64,000 nucleotides of DNA from Versatilivorator sp963663845 (GCA_963663845.2 OY760650.2:1922001-1986000), one strand, 5' to 3'; positions 1 to 8,520 are shown, counted from the first letter of the stretch. Notes: generated from the letters alone by a model not told the origin. Translations and numbers: made by a program.

Positions 1-88
1 CGAACAGGGTCACCCGGTGGCCCCGCCGGCGCAGCTCCAGCGCGGCCGCCATGCCGAAGATTCCGGCTCCGACGATGCCGATGTTCAT
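1..88 (-). CDS. FAD-dependent oxidoreductase, N-terminal fragment
   Basis: The first 29 codons read MNIGIVGAGIFGMAAALELR and onward to a strand ending VTLF. This is the beta-alpha-beta Rossmann start with the GxGxxG dinucleotide-binding loop (GAGIFG) typical of DAO-type FAD oxidoreductases. The gene runs off the left edge, so substrate and length are unknown. Its ATG overlaps the stop of the upstream HicB-like gene in an ATGA arrangement, so the two are probably translated from one message. Confidence 0.75.
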   Translation of the reverse strand, partial: MNIGIVGAGIFGMAAALELRRRGHRVTLF

Positions 89-246
89 GGAAGAAGTCCT
101 TTGAGTTCCAGTGCTTCGGAGAGCGCTTCGGCAAGGCTTTGCATCAACTCCTCATGCGTACGTTCCTGGCAATTCACGCCGGGGACTTCCTCGATCCAGC
201 CAATCCACCACTGGCCGCGATGCTTTACGACAGCCGTGTATTCCAT
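85..246 (-). CDS. HicB-like small antitoxin-family protein
   Basis: This 53-residue protein has the HicB-type partial RNase-H-like fold signature: a first strand MEYTAVVKHR, then WWIGWIEEVPGVNCQERT and a helix HEELMQSLAEALSEALELKG. The start is preceded by GGAGCG. HicB antitoxins normally neutralise a HicA mRNase. No HicA is visible on either side, and the gene instead overlaps the downstream oxidoreductase by four bases (ATGA). It lacks the C-terminal DNA-binding extension found in many HicB proteins. It may be a solitary HicB-fold regulator rather than half of a TA pair. Confidence 0.6.
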   Translation of the reverse strand: MEYTAVVKHRGQWWIGWIEEVPGVNCQERTHEELMQSLAEALSEALELKGLLP

Positions 247-297
247 AGTCGCTCCTTTCTTCCGTGGATGAACCTGGCATCCCTTCCAACAGGCGGG

Positions 298-825
298 CTA
301 CTCCTGCTTCCCGGTCCGAACATGTTCAGAGCGAACATCCAGGAGCACGGCGCCTCTTCGGTCCTTCAAGATGACCGTCGATTCGTACTTGTCGTCGCTG
401 ATGAATCGATCCACGATCTTTCCTTCGAGGCCGGCGCCGAAATCGACGTACTTCCAGGTCATGGTCGAGGTTTCTTCGTCCCAATCGCCAATCCAGAAGC
501 TGGTCGATCCGTCGGAATCGAATGTCCACTTGTGGTACTTCCTGCTGCCGGCGTCATAGCGTTGAATCTCGCGCGTTTCGTGCTGGCCGCTCCGGCTGAA
601 CGTCTCCTGGAAATGGCCGTCCAGAATCCAGGCCGACTTCGACGTTCCCGAAAGTTCCTGCGAGCTGGGCGTCCAGGCCGCAGGCTTGAGAAGGGTCATG
701 GACTTCCAGGCGCCATGCCATTGGTTCAGTATCTTGGCATGGGCCGATTGCGGTGGAGGTTTCGCAGCGGCAATCAACGCCGTTGCAAGCACAAGCAAGG
801 CCGGCAGGACCCACAACCGTTTCAT
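298..825 (-). CDS. Exported DUF1579-like protein
   Basis: From the ATG at 825, which has AAAGGAG a few bases upstream, the 175-residue product begins with a signal peptide (MKRLWVLPALLVLATALIAA). The mature part has an alternating aromatic and charged beta pattern (residues around HKWTFDSDG, FWIGDWDEETSTMTWKYVDF, DRFISDDKYESTV) that matches the lipocalin-like DUF1579 family, whose function is unknown. It sits alone between a HigA gene and the HicB-like gene on the same strand. A longer in-frame reading exists upstream of 825, but it lacks a ribosome binding site and would bury the signal peptide. Confidence 0.6.
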   Translation of the reverse strand: MKRLWVLPALLVLATALIAAAKPPPQSAHAKILNQWHGAWKSMTLLKPAAWTPSSQELSGTSKSAWILDGHFQETFSRSGQHETREIQRYDAGSRKYHKWTFDSDGSTSFWIGDWDEETSTMTWKYVDFGAGLEGKIVDRFISDDKYESTVILKDRRGAVLLDVRSEHVRTGKQE

Positions 826-955
826 GTTTCGCTCCTTTGCCTGGTGTGCCTCTTGGCGTACCGGTGAGGATACTGCAAACGCGCCAAGAATCGACGCCCT
901 GTTCTTCAATCGGCCAACTTGTCCATTCTATCCTTAATGTCGTCATTCTGCCGTT

Positions 956-1267
956 TCACACTGGCTGCGGTTCGTAGCGCTCAACCCTGATCTCCTCCGC
1001 CCGGGCCCGCATCTGTGTGGCGTCGTACCAGGCCTGCATCCGCAGCAACATGTCCATGCTTACGGCAAAAGCCTTCTCGATGCGTAACGCCATCTCTGGC
1101 GACAGCGCGGAGTTGCCGTTCAGCAAGTCCGACAGCGTCGCCCGGCGGACTCCCAGTATCTCGGCTGCCCTGGTCACGTTCAGACCCAACTCCTCGATGA
1201 TCTCCGTGCGAATGAAGTCGCCTGGATGCGAAGGGGTCATGTTCACTTTGATACTGTTGGTTGCCAT
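956..1267 (-). CDS. HigA-family antitoxin (XRE helix-turn-helix), orphan
   Basis: A 103-residue HigA-type antitoxin. The helix-turn-helix lies at about residues 30-60 (LNVTRAAEILGVRRATLSDL, then LNGNSALSPEMALRIEKAF), and the LLRMQAWYDA segment after it is typical of HigA proteins. The family binds its own promoter and neutralises the HigB mRNA interferase, which is normally encoded just upstream. Here only a 22-codon HigB-like tail precedes it, overlapping its ATG as TGATG. The toxin has therefore been lost. The ATG at 1267 is chosen because of this coupling. Confidence 0.85.
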   Translation of the reverse strand: MATNSIKVNMTPSHPGDFIRTEIIEELGLNVTRAAEILGVRRATLSDLLNGNSALSPEMALRIEKAFAVSMDMLLRMQAWYDATQMRARAEEIRVERYEPQPV

Positions 1268-1335
1268 CAGTGGTAGTCCTCCAGGTTCAAGAGGTCGATA
1301 AAGTGTACGGTAATACCGTTCACTACGCAAGTCAT
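1267..1335 (-). pseudogene. HigB toxin C-terminal remnant
   Basis: A short frame (MTCVVNGITVHFIDLLNLED then YH and stop) ends in the EDYH tail characteristic of HigB toxins. Its stop overlaps the higA start as TGATG, exactly as an intact higBA operon would. The frame stays open further upstream but shows no recognisable HigB sequence and no good start. I read it as the decayed 3' end of higB. The match is short, so a chance reading frame cannot be excluded. Confidence 0.4.
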
Positions 1336-1522
1336 TGGTCGGGTGCCGGCCGCCTGTTCAGTACGAAATTTTTGAATTTTGGATTGAATCTTTCCCACAC
1401 GACGGTAGATGGTCCTTGTCCGACACTCCCCTCTTTTTCGCTCTCCGCACTTCGATTTCTGCTAGGCTTTGATGGCCTGAACCCCTGCTGTTTCCATTGC
1501 CCGTTCCCTCTTGGGTGCCCAC

Positions 1523-2782
1523 ATGTTTTCTCGAACGCGACTCCCCTTGTTCCTGGCCGCAGCCCTCCTTTTGCCCGGCAGCCTGACCGCCCAGGAAGAC
1601 CCGCTCGCCAGCCGGGCCGACCCTTCCCTGGATTATCCGATCCGCGTGGTCGAGGCCGAGCCCTATCTGAGGCCGGGAACCGACATGTCGGGCGAGGGGG
1701 ATTTCAGGCCGGTGCACCGGGAACTGGGAACTCTTCCGGCGGAACGCCTGCGTTTGCCCGTTCCCGGCTCCACCTGGCGGCTGGACGGCCGGGTGGTCAG
1801 GACCGAGGATGGAACCCTCTACGCCGGTTTCGGCACCTATCTCTACCGGTCGGATGACGACGGCGGGAGCTGGACGGGCAGGCGGCTTCAGGGGTTGCCC
1901 GACACGGGGGGCGAACCGGTAGCCGCCCAGGCCTTCGGCGCAGCCGGACCCTATATCCTGGTGTGCCACGCCGCCACCGCCTTGCCGCCCGTGATGTCCG
2001 AGCTGGTGGAGAATCCGGCGGTCACCGCCGGCGAGCACGTATTGCGTCCCCTGGTCGTCTCCCGTTCCAGGGACGGAGGAGAGCACTGGGAGAGCAGCCA
2101 TCCGCTCAGCCCCCCTCCCGGCTATCGGGCACTGACCGGCGACGGCAACTCCATCATCGCCCTGGGAGACGGGACCCTGCTGGCGGCCCTGGACGCCTAC
2201 AATCCCGGCTCCGAGGGGGAACACTCGGATCAGTTCGCCGAAGTATTCTTGCGCAGCCGGGACCAGGGGCTCACCTGGGGAGAGCCGACCCTGATGCGGG
2301 GCACTGCCGCCGAAACCGGCCTGGTGTCCCTGGGCGGGCTGCGGGTGATGGCCGCCATACGAGGCGTTCCCAACTCCCGGCTGGGCGGCAAGACCATCCA
2401 GTTGGCCAATTCCAACGACGGCGGGCGCACCTGGCGCCACTTCAGGCCCTTGACCCGGACCTTCGGCCAGGCACACGGCACCCTGGCCCCTCTTCCCGGG
2501 GGAGGGATCGTTGCCGTCTACGAAAACCGCTACCCCTACCATCGAGGGGGCGACGTTCGGGCCAGGATCAGTTGGAACCGGGGCAGGACCTGGGAGCCGG
2601 AGGTCTACATCCTGATGAAGGGACACGGCTACGGCAGCGCCGTGGCCGGCAGGGACGGGACCATCATCACCGTTGCGGGCGATAGCGCGCTGGCGCGGAA
2701 TGGCCGGCCGGGGGACAGAGGTCACACGCTGCAGGCCGTGCGCTGGAAGCCGTGGCGCAAGAGCGGCAGGATCGTACACTGA
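1523..2782 (+). CDS. Exported sialidase/BNR-repeat glycosidase-like protein
   Basis: A 419-residue protein with a signal peptide (MFSRTRLPLFLAAALLLPGS, cleavage near LTAQ). It carries at least five Asp-box/BNR motifs of the S-x-D-x-G-x-T/S-W kind: SDDDGGSW (about residue 110), SRDGGEHW (182), SRDQGLTW (245), SNDGGRTW (297) and SWNRGRTW (350). This spacing fits the six-bladed propeller of the GH33/neuraminidase superfamily. Exo-sialidase activity is not proven, because the Arg triad and nucleophile Tyr cannot be assigned by eye. Some family members act on other polysaccharides. The protein is probably periplasmic or outer-membrane associated. Confidence 0.75.
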   Translation: MFSRTRLPLFLAAALLLPGSLTAQEDPLASRADPSLDYPIRVVEAEPYLRPGTDMSGEGDFRPVHRELGTLPAERLRLPVPGSTWRLDGRVVRTEDGTLYAGFGTYLYRSDDDGGSWTGRRLQGLPDTGGEPVAAQAFGAAGPYILVCHAATALPPVMSELVENPAVTAGEHVLRPLVVSRSRDGGEHWESSHPLSPPPGYRALTGDGNSIIALGDGTLLAALDAYNPGSEGEHSDQFAEVFLRSRDQGLTWGEPTLMRGTAAETGLVSLGGLRVMAAIRGVPNSRLGGKTIQLANSNDGGRTWRHFRPLTRTFGQAHGTLAPLPGGGIVAVYENRYPYHRGGDVRARISWNRGRTWEPEVYILMKGHGYGSAVAGRDGTIITVAGDSALARNGRPGDRGHTLQAVRWKPWRKSGRIVH

Positions 2783-2859
2783 CCGCGGCGGCGGGACGGC
2801 CCGCCTCGGCACGCTCACCTGGCCCGTGCCCCGCCCCGAGGAGATCTCAGGAAGAAACC

Positions 2860-3477
2860 ATGCGGCAATCGAGCTCTTTCGTTGGTCCGGCCGTGGCGGC
2901 GGCTCTGCTGTGGTGGGTGGGAGCCGGTCAGGCCCTTCCCCAACAGCCGGTCCGGGCAGAGCTGGTGGAAAAGGTCCGGAAGGTGCTGGCGGAGCTCCCC
3001 TATTACGGCCTGTTCGACCACCTGGTCTTTGAACTGGAAGAAGACCGCGTCACTCTGGGCGGCTACGCCTTTCAAGCCGTCTTGAAGACCTGGGCGGAGC
3101 GGGAAGTGTCCAGGGTCGGCGGCGTGGCCAAGGTGGACAATCAGATCGAAGTGCTCCCCGCCTCGACCAACGACGACCGCATACGCATGGCCGTCTTCCG
3201 GGCCATCTACAAGGATCAGGGCCTGGCCGGCTACGGGTTTGGCGGCGACACCTGGAGAGCCTTTACTCGCAACGAGCACGAGGTCCTCTACTTTCAGCGA
3301 GAGCCGCTGGGGATCTTTCCCATACACATCATTGTCAAGCACGGCAACGTCATCCTGGTAGGTCTGGTCGCCAGCCAGGAAGACAAGAACCTGGCCGGCG
3401 TCAAGGCCAACGGGGTCAGCGGCGTCTTCTCGGTGACCAACAACCTGCGGGTCGACCAGAGGATGAAGGCGCCGTAG
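2860..3477 (+). CDS. Exported BON-domain protein
   Basis: The 205-residue product starts at an ATG preceded by GGAAGAAACC and has a signal peptide ending near GAGQALPQQ. Residues 30-95 form a BON domain (LVEKVRKVL, VTLGGYAFQAVLKTWAEREV, VGGVAKVDNQIEVLP). Residues 105-200 form a second BON-like module (DDRIRMAVFRAIYKD, IHIIVKHGNVILVGLVASQE, VSGVFSVTNNLRV). BON domains bind phospholipid and occur in periplasmic envelope-stress proteins such as OsmY. It follows the sialidase-like gene by 77 bases. No partner-specific function can be read. Confidence 0.8.
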   Translation: MRQSSSFVGPAVAAALLWWVGAGQALPQQPVRAELVEKVRKVLAELPYYGLFDHLVFELEEDRVTLGGYAFQAVLKTWAEREVSRVGGVAKVDNQIEVLPASTNDDRIRMAVFRAIYKDQGLAGYGFGGDTWRAFTRNEHEVLYFQREPLGIFPIHIIVKHGNVILVGLVASQEDKNLAGVKANGVSGVFSVTNNLRVDQRMKAP

Positions 3478-3581
3478 CCCACGGAATCGAAAAACCCCGG
3501 CTTGGGGGCGATGCCTCCTCTGCGGATCGCCCGCCGAGCGTCCTGTTGCATGTCCCAACCGATTGGGGAAAGGAGAACTCC

Positions 3582-5306
3582 ATGATCAGAAGAGACTTCG
3601 TGAAGCGCACCCTGGGCGCCGGCCTGGTTTCCAGCCTGGCGGCTTCCGCCTCCGCGGCCGGCGCGGCCGCGCCCGCGGCCAAGCGCACCGGCTCGGGGAG
3701 AAGAAAGCCCCGCATCCTCTACTTCAACGACAGCCGGCACGACCTGGTCTATCACTACGAGCCGCCCATGTCCAAGCGCCAGTTCGAAGCGCCGGTGGAC
3801 GAGTTGGTGGGCACTTCGGTGGAGGCGGTCTGCCTGGGCCTGGGCGACGGGCGCACCGTCTTTCACGACACCAAGGTCAGCGAGGTGTGGGGGGACCCGG
3901 TGGACAAGTGGACCCACGCCGTCTTCCACCGCGCCGGGCAGAACGTGCGGGCGGCCCTGGACCGGGGCGTCGATCCGCTGGGGGTCTGCTGCGAACGGGC
4001 CCATGCCAAGGGGATGCTGCTCTATCCCACCCTGCTGCTCAACCAGGGACAGCGCGGCGACTCCATTGAAGGGGACGTACGCACCTCCAACTATCGCCTC
4101 CAAAACCGGCACCTGGAGATTGGAGCCAAGGGCGATATCCCAAACTTTCCGGGCAGGACCAACCAGGATTTCAAGCACGAGGAGGTGCGCCAGGAGCGCT
4201 TCGCGCTGATTGAAGAGGTTGTACGGAATTACCCCATTGACGGCTTCGAACTCCAGCTCAACTACATCAGTCCCGGGCCCTATTTCTTTCACCCCAACGA
4301 GGTGGCGGCGGGCCGCCCCATCATGACCGCCTGGCTCAAGAGGGTCCATGAGGCGCTGAAGGCCGACGACCCGGATCGCGAACTGGTGCTGCGCGTCCCC
4401 AACGACATCGACCAGGCCTATTCTTTGGGACTCGACTACCGGGAATGGATCCGGCAAGGCATCGTGGATGTGCTGGTGGGGGAGACCTACTGGGGGCGGC
4501 TGGACACCATGGCCGATTTCCGGCCGCTGGTGGAAGCCGTCAAGGGGTCCGACTGCCGCGCCTTCGGCGCCATCAACAGCATCGTCAGCTCCGACCGCCT
4601 GCTGAGCGGCACCATCGAGATGACGCGGGCCACGGCCTGCAACTACTGGCAGCAGGGCGTCGACGGGCTCTACCTGGCTCAGTGGTTCGCGGGAGCCAAC
4701 TGGCCCTATCGGGCCGATTTCTACGCCCAGTTGCGAGAGATCGACCATCCCGACATCATGGCCCCCAAGGACAAGTTCTACACGGTGATGACCCAGGGGG
4801 ACTATGGGGGGACCCGGGGCATCCCGGCGTCGGAGGCGCAGCCGACCTTGCCGGTCGAGCTGAAACCCGGGCAGACCAGCAGGATCGAGTTCACCATCGC
4901 GGACGACTTGATGCATTGGGACCGGGAGGGCATTGTCCGGGAGGTGCTGCTGCGCTTGCGTATCGGGGTCAACGAGCGGGAGCGGCTGGCCATCAGCCTC
5001 AACGGCAAGGCACTGCCGGAATCGGCGCTGAAGAAGATCAACCAGATGTACAAGATGTATGCGCCCTGCAAGCGGGTCGGCGGCTACTGGTTCGTCTACA
5101 AGCTGGATCGTCAATACTGGCCCAGGCAGGGGAGCAACCTGCTGGAGGTGACCCTTACCCATCGGGACCCGGACCTGGCTACCGGCCACGTTCGGCTCGG
5201 CGACGTGGAACTGGAGACCAGGTACCTGATCAGCAGAAACTTCTGGACGGACGACGATCCCGATGTCGGCCCCTATGAAAAGACGGGACGCAATTCCAGG
5301 CGGTAG
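3582..5306 (+). CDS. Tat-exported glycoside-hydrolase-like protein (paralogue 1)
   Basis: The 574-residue product starts at an ATG behind AAAGGAGAA. It opens with a twin-arginine signal (MIRRDFVKRTLGAGLVSSLA). The mature N-terminal half resembles TIM-barrel family-10-like hydrolases (GHL10 type): ILYFNDSRHDLVYHYEPPM, then an RFALIEEVVRNYPIDGFELQ strand carrying acidic residues, and DVLVGETYWGRL. The C-terminal 170 residues form a beta-rich domain (VELKPGQTSRIEFTIADD, LRLRIGVNERERLAISLNGK). The gene at 44978-46702 encodes a protein of exactly the same length and architecture. The M81 peptidase gene follows 22 bases later, suggesting one operon. Substrate unknown. Confidence 0.65.
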   Translation: MIRRDFVKRTLGAGLVSSLAASASAAGAAAPAAKRTGSGRRKPRILYFNDSRHDLVYHYEPPMSKRQFEAPVDELVGTSVEAVCLGLGDGRTVFHDTKVSEVWGDPVDKWTHAVFHRAGQNVRAALDRGVDPLGVCCERAHAKGMLLYPTLLLNQGQRGDSIEGDVRTSNYRLQNRHLEIGAKGDIPNFPGRTNQDFKHEEVRQERFALIEEVVRNYPIDGFELQLNYISPGPYFFHPNEVAAGRPIMTAWLKRVHEALKADDPDRELVLRVPNDIDQAYSLGLDYREWIRQGIVDVLVGETYWGRLDTMADFRPLVEAVKGSDCRAFGAINSIVSSDRLLSGTIEMTRATACNYWQQGVDGLYLAQWFAGANWPYRADFYAQLREIDHPDIMAPKDKFYTVMTQGDYGGTRGIPASEAQPTLPVELKPGQTSRIEFTIADDLMHWDREGIVREVLLRLRIGVNERERLAISLNGKALPESALKKINQMYKMYAPCKRVGGYWFVYKLDRQYWPRQGSNLLEVTLTHRDPDLATGHVRLGDVELETRYLISRNFWTDDDPDVGPYEKTGRNSRR

Positions 5307-5328
5307 CACACCGTTGTGGATGGGATAG

Positions 5329-6858
5329 ATGAGCCTGCGGATCGCTGTCGCTCAGATTTCATCCGAGTCCAACCATTTCGTGCCGGGATTGGCCGGTTTG
5401 GACTTCTTTCGCACCACCGGCTACCTGCTGGAAGGCCCCGAGCTGCTGGACCTGGACCGCTCCGACACCGAAGTCGGCGGGTTTCTCTCCATCCTCCGGT
5501 CCGAGGAGCAGGTCGAGGTGGTTCCGCTGGTGGCCGCCCGGGCCAATTCCGGCAATCCGCTTTCGGCGGAATGCTACCGCTCCCTGAAGCGGAAGCTGCT
5601 GAAGGGGTTGCGCCGGAACCTTCCCGTTCAGGGCGTTCTCCTCTCCTGCCACGGCTCCATGGGGGTCCAGGATCTGGACGACCCCGAGGGCGACTTGGCC
5701 GGAGCCCTCCGCGACATCGTCGGTCCCGGGGTTCCCCTGGCGCTCACTCTCGACCTGCATGGCAACCTGACCCGGTCCATGGTTCAGTCGGCGGACATTC
5801 TGGTCGGTTACCATACCTATCCTCACCGGGACGCCTTCCAGACGGGTCAGCGCGCGGCCAGGCTGTTGTTGCGGGCCGCCCGGGGGCAGAGCCGCCCGGC
5901 CATGGCCCTGGCGCGCCTGCCCCTGATCCTGACCAGCTTCAACGCCTCCACCGAGGGGGACGGCCCCTTTGCCCGGCTCCGGCGTGAGGCCGACCGGATG
6001 GAGCAGGCGCGGCCGGAGGTGCTCTCGGCCTCGGTTTTCAACGTGGGCGCCTATATCGACGTTCCGGAGATGGGCTGCAGCTCGCTGGTGATTACCGAGG
6101 GCGATGAGGCCCTGGCCGGAGAGTTGGCCCGCCGCTTGGCGCTGCAGCACTGGAACGAGCGCGAGGCCTATCGAGTGGAGCCCCTGACCGTGGCCGAAGC
6201 CGTGGAGCGCGGCCGCCGCATTCAGGGAGGCCCCATCCTTCTGCTGGACACCGCCGATACCACCGGGGGCGGCGCCGCCGGCGACGGCATCACCCTGGTG
6301 AGAGAACTGATCGAGCTCGGCGTCGAGGAGCCCTGCCTGGCCATGGTGGTCGATCCCCGAACCGTTGGCGACGGCTGGCATCGGGAGGTCGGCAGCCGCT
6401 TCCCGGTGGAGGTGGGACACCGCCTGGACCCGCAGTGGGGCAAGCCCCTGGCGGTCGAGGCGGTGCTGCGGCGGAAGTCGGAGGGCCGCTTCCGCTACCG
6501 GGGCGGCATCCTGGGGGGCGCCGAAGTCTCCATGGGGCGCTCGCTGGTCCTGCAGACCGGCAGCCTCCAACTGCTGGTCATGAGCCGTCCCACCTACGAA
6601 TGGGCCGACGAGCAGTACCGTTCGCTGGACCTGGACCCCCGCCGGGCCAAGTTCGTCTGCGTCAAGAACATGATGAACTTCCGGGTGGGCTACGGCGGCA
6701 TCATGAAGGGCTTCTTCGTGGTGGCCGTGCCCGGACCCACGCCTGCCGATATGCGCAGGCTGCCCTTCCGGCGCATAGGCAGGCCGGTATACCCGCTGGA
6801 CGCCATGCCGGAGACCGTCGAGCCTGAAATGACCGTTCGGCGCTTTCCCGGTGGGTGA
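5329..6858 (+). CDS. M81 family metallopeptidase (MlrC-like)
   Basis: A 509-residue protein of the MlrC/microcystinase-C family (DUF1485 plus the C-terminal MlrC domain). Motifs seen: IAVAQISSESNHFVPG at the N terminus, LLSCHGSMG (about residue 105), LTLDLHGNLT (about 142) and VGYHTYPHRD (about 160), which supply the His and Asp metal ligands. LLLDTADTTGGGAAGDG (about 305) begins the C-terminal domain. MlrC hydrolyses linear peptides from microcystin breakdown, but most environmental members act on unknown amides. It has no signal peptide and is likely cytoplasmic, coupled by a 22-base gap to the exported glycosidase-like gene. Confidence 0.85.
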   Translation: MSLRIAVAQISSESNHFVPGLAGLDFFRTTGYLLEGPELLDLDRSDTEVGGFLSILRSEEQVEVVPLVAARANSGNPLSAECYRSLKRKLLKGLRRNLPVQGVLLSCHGSMGVQDLDDPEGDLAGALRDIVGPGVPLALTLDLHGNLTRSMVQSADILVGYHTYPHRDAFQTGQRAARLLLRAARGQSRPAMALARLPLILTSFNASTEGDGPFARLRREADRMEQARPEVLSASVFNVGAYIDVPEMGCSSLVITEGDEALAGELARRLALQHWNEREAYRVEPLTVAEAVERGRRIQGGPILLLDTADTTGGGAAGDGITLVRELIELGVEEPCLAMVVDPRTVGDGWHREVGSRFPVEVGHRLDPQWGKPLAVEAVLRRKSEGRFRYRGGILGGAEVSMGRSLVLQTGSLQLLVMSRPTYEWADEQYRSLDLDPRRAKFVCVKNMMNFRVGYGGIMKGFFVVAVPGPTPADMRRLPFRRIGRPVYPLDAMPETVEPEMTVRRFPGG

Positions 6859-6875
6859 AGATAGTTTCTCGCTTG

Positions 6876-7916
6876 TCAGGCCGCGGCTTCGCTCTTGAGG
6901 AAGGCTTCCCGCTGGCGGCGGAAGAAGTTGACGAGGTGATAGCCGGTCAGGTAGCTGAAGGGAGGCCTTCCCCCCGTGTAGTGCCCGCAGGGAAGAAAGA
7001 CCTTTTGGACCCGGATTCGCTCGCGGTCCACCTGGTCGAAGAGCCGCCGCGACAGGTCGGGGGGGAAGGACAGGTCGTAGAGAGCCGAAAGCATCAGCAT
7101 GGGGCGTGAGTTGCCTCTGAGCCTGGAGACGTAGGCAATCGGGCTCAGCGCCAGCCAGGCCTCGCGAACTTCCTCCAGGGTCATGTGCTGTTCCAGGGTC
7201 TTGCGGATGTGTGAGGTGGTGATTCCCCGCCACACCACGTCCCCGAAGTAGCTCGACACGTGGTTGAAGGCCCCCAGGTCGAGCCGCCGATCGTGCACGA
7301 AGGCCAGCCAGCCCACGCAGGACCCGATGCTGGTTCCCAGTAGCCCGATGCGACCAATCCCCCGACCCGCCAGCCAGTCGGCGGCTCGACGCACGTCCAG
7401 GACCGCCTGCCGGACGGCCTGAATGGTGCGGCCGATGTTGGGGCCCACCATGTAGTCGGCGCGTTCCAGGCCCTGCGGGCGCCGCCGGTCGTGGTAGGGC
7501 AGGCTGAGGCGCAGGGCGCCGACGCCGAAGCGCTGCAGCGCCTTGCAGAGTCCGACGTGGGCCTGCTCGTCGCCGTTCCACTGGGGAAGGACGATCGCCG
7601 CCATCTCGCCTCCCGGATAGTAGCGCGCATGCACGGTGTTGTTTTCGGGATAGGGCGTCCGGATGGCGCTGGGGAAGCGCAGCCAGAAGCCGTCGAAGTC
7701 GAATTGGCCCGGCTCGGAAGGTGGAGGGGCGAAGTAGACGTGGCTGGCGGCCAGGGCCAGTCGGTTGTGTTCCTGAATGCGCTGCAGGGGGCCGCCCCCC
7801 GGGTGCGCGTCACCCAGAAACTCTTCTCCCCACTCGAAGGGCCTGACCAGGCGGCGGTCGATGTCCCTCTGATGGAACCGCCTCTCCAGAGTGTGAATGA
7901 GCGGGCGCAGGAGCAT
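6876..7916 (-). CDS. Alpha/beta hydrolase (ABHD18-like)
   Basis: Starting at the ATG at 7916, which has AAGGAAG about ten bases upstream, this gives a 346-residue protein. The nucleophile elbow reads GLLGTSIGSCVG (Ser at about residue 195), the acid is probably the Asp in SALYDLSFP, and the His lies in LPCGHYTGG near the C terminus. That is a complete serine-hydrolase triad. The AAIVLPQWNGDEQAHVGLCK stretch resembles the ABHD18/DUF2048 group. An in-frame extension to 8060 has no convincing start. It is convergent with the M81 gene, so it is not part of that operon. Substrate unknown. Confidence 0.75.
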   Translation of the reverse strand: MLLRPLIHTLERRFHQRDIDRRLVRPFEWGEEFLGDAHPGGGPLQRIQEHNRLALAASHVYFAPPPSEPGQFDFDGFWLRFPSAIRTPYPENNTVHARYYPGGEMAAIVLPQWNGDEQAHVGLCKALQRFGVGALRLSLPYHDRRRPQGLERADYMVGPNIGRTIQAVRQAVLDVRRAADWLAGRGIGRIGLLGTSIGSCVGWLAFVHDRRLDLGAFNHVSSYFGDVVWRGITTSHIRKTLEQHMTLEEVREAWLALSPIAYVSRLRGNSRPMLMLSALYDLSFPPDLSRRLFDQVDRERIRVQKVFLPCGHYTGGRPPFSYLTGYHLVNFFRRQREAFLKSEAAA

Positions 7917-8203
7917 GAAGTTGGATTCTTCCTTTTCCCGAACCTGCAAGGAACTTTGCAGGCGCTGGCCCCGGACGGCGGTCCCAGCCCCGTCCATCGC
8001 ACCGCGCCGCCGTGGAGTCGCGACAAGGCTATGCCAACCCGCCATGCCCATCAAGCCCAATTGGTGGAGGGACTACATACCGTGACAAGTGAATTCTCAA
8101 TGGGAACTCGATCGCGAACAAGGAAGCAATCTCACCAGGATGATGTAATCTTTGATGTGTACGGCCCATGCGGCGCGTGGTGAACACGTTGAAGGGGGAT
8201 CGG

Positions 8204-8401
8204 ATGAAGACTACCGTCAACATTGATGATCGCTTGCTGGAACAAGCGCAACGCCTAACCGGCCTGAACAGCAGGTCGGCACTGATCCGGGAGGGTATGC
8301 GCGCCCTCATTGAACGCGAAAACGCCCGGCGGTTGGCGCGTCTTGGCGGAAGCGAGCCACAACTGAAATCGGTCCCGCGCCGGCGGGTTCGCTTGAAATG
8401 A
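8204..8401 (+). CDS. VapB-type ribbon-helix-helix antitoxin, toxin missing
   Basis: A 65-residue protein starting at the ATG behind AGGGGGAT. The sequence MKTTVNIDDRLLEQAQRLTG then SRSALIREGMRALIERENAR is the MetJ/Arc-type RHH domain of DUF2191 VapB antitoxins. The tail RLARLGGSEPQLKSVPRRR is the toxin-binding region seen in these proteins. An intact module would continue into a PIN-domain VapC. Here the overlapping ATGA opens only a nine-codon frame, and the next 100 bases look like a fragment of a restriction-modification gene, so the toxin has been replaced or deleted. Confidence 0.8.
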   Translation: MKTTVNIDDRLLEQAQRLTGLNSRSALIREGMRALIERENARRLARLGGSEPQLKSVPRRRVRLK

Positions 8402-8419
8402 TTCGGATAACTTTTGCTC

Positions 8420-8520
8420 CAGCTTGAACACATCGAGACACCGGAAAATCGCTTGCGGGGTGCGGCGGATACCCTGCGGGGCAATTCCAGCTACTCCAGC
8501 AACGAGGACTTCAGGCTGCC
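8420..8520 (+). pseudogene. hsdM (type I RM methyltransferase) N-terminal remnant
   Basis: The frame from 8420 reads LEHIETPENRLRGAADTLRG then NSSYSSNEDFRLP. This closely follows the N-terminal helical domain of type I HsdM proteins, where a motif of the kind LWxAADxLRxNSxxxxxEY precedes VLGLIFLR. The similarity stops abruptly at about 8520, without the GLIFLR segment, and the frame closes at 8581. There is no start codon in context. I read it as a small fragment left by deletion of a type I restriction-modification locus. Confidence 0.5.

Noticed and set aside
3294..5309. Open frame of 671 codons on the minus strand over the Tat-exported glycosidase-like gene
   Set aside because: No domain, signal or start context. 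The plus-strand gene has a ribosome binding site and a Tat signal.
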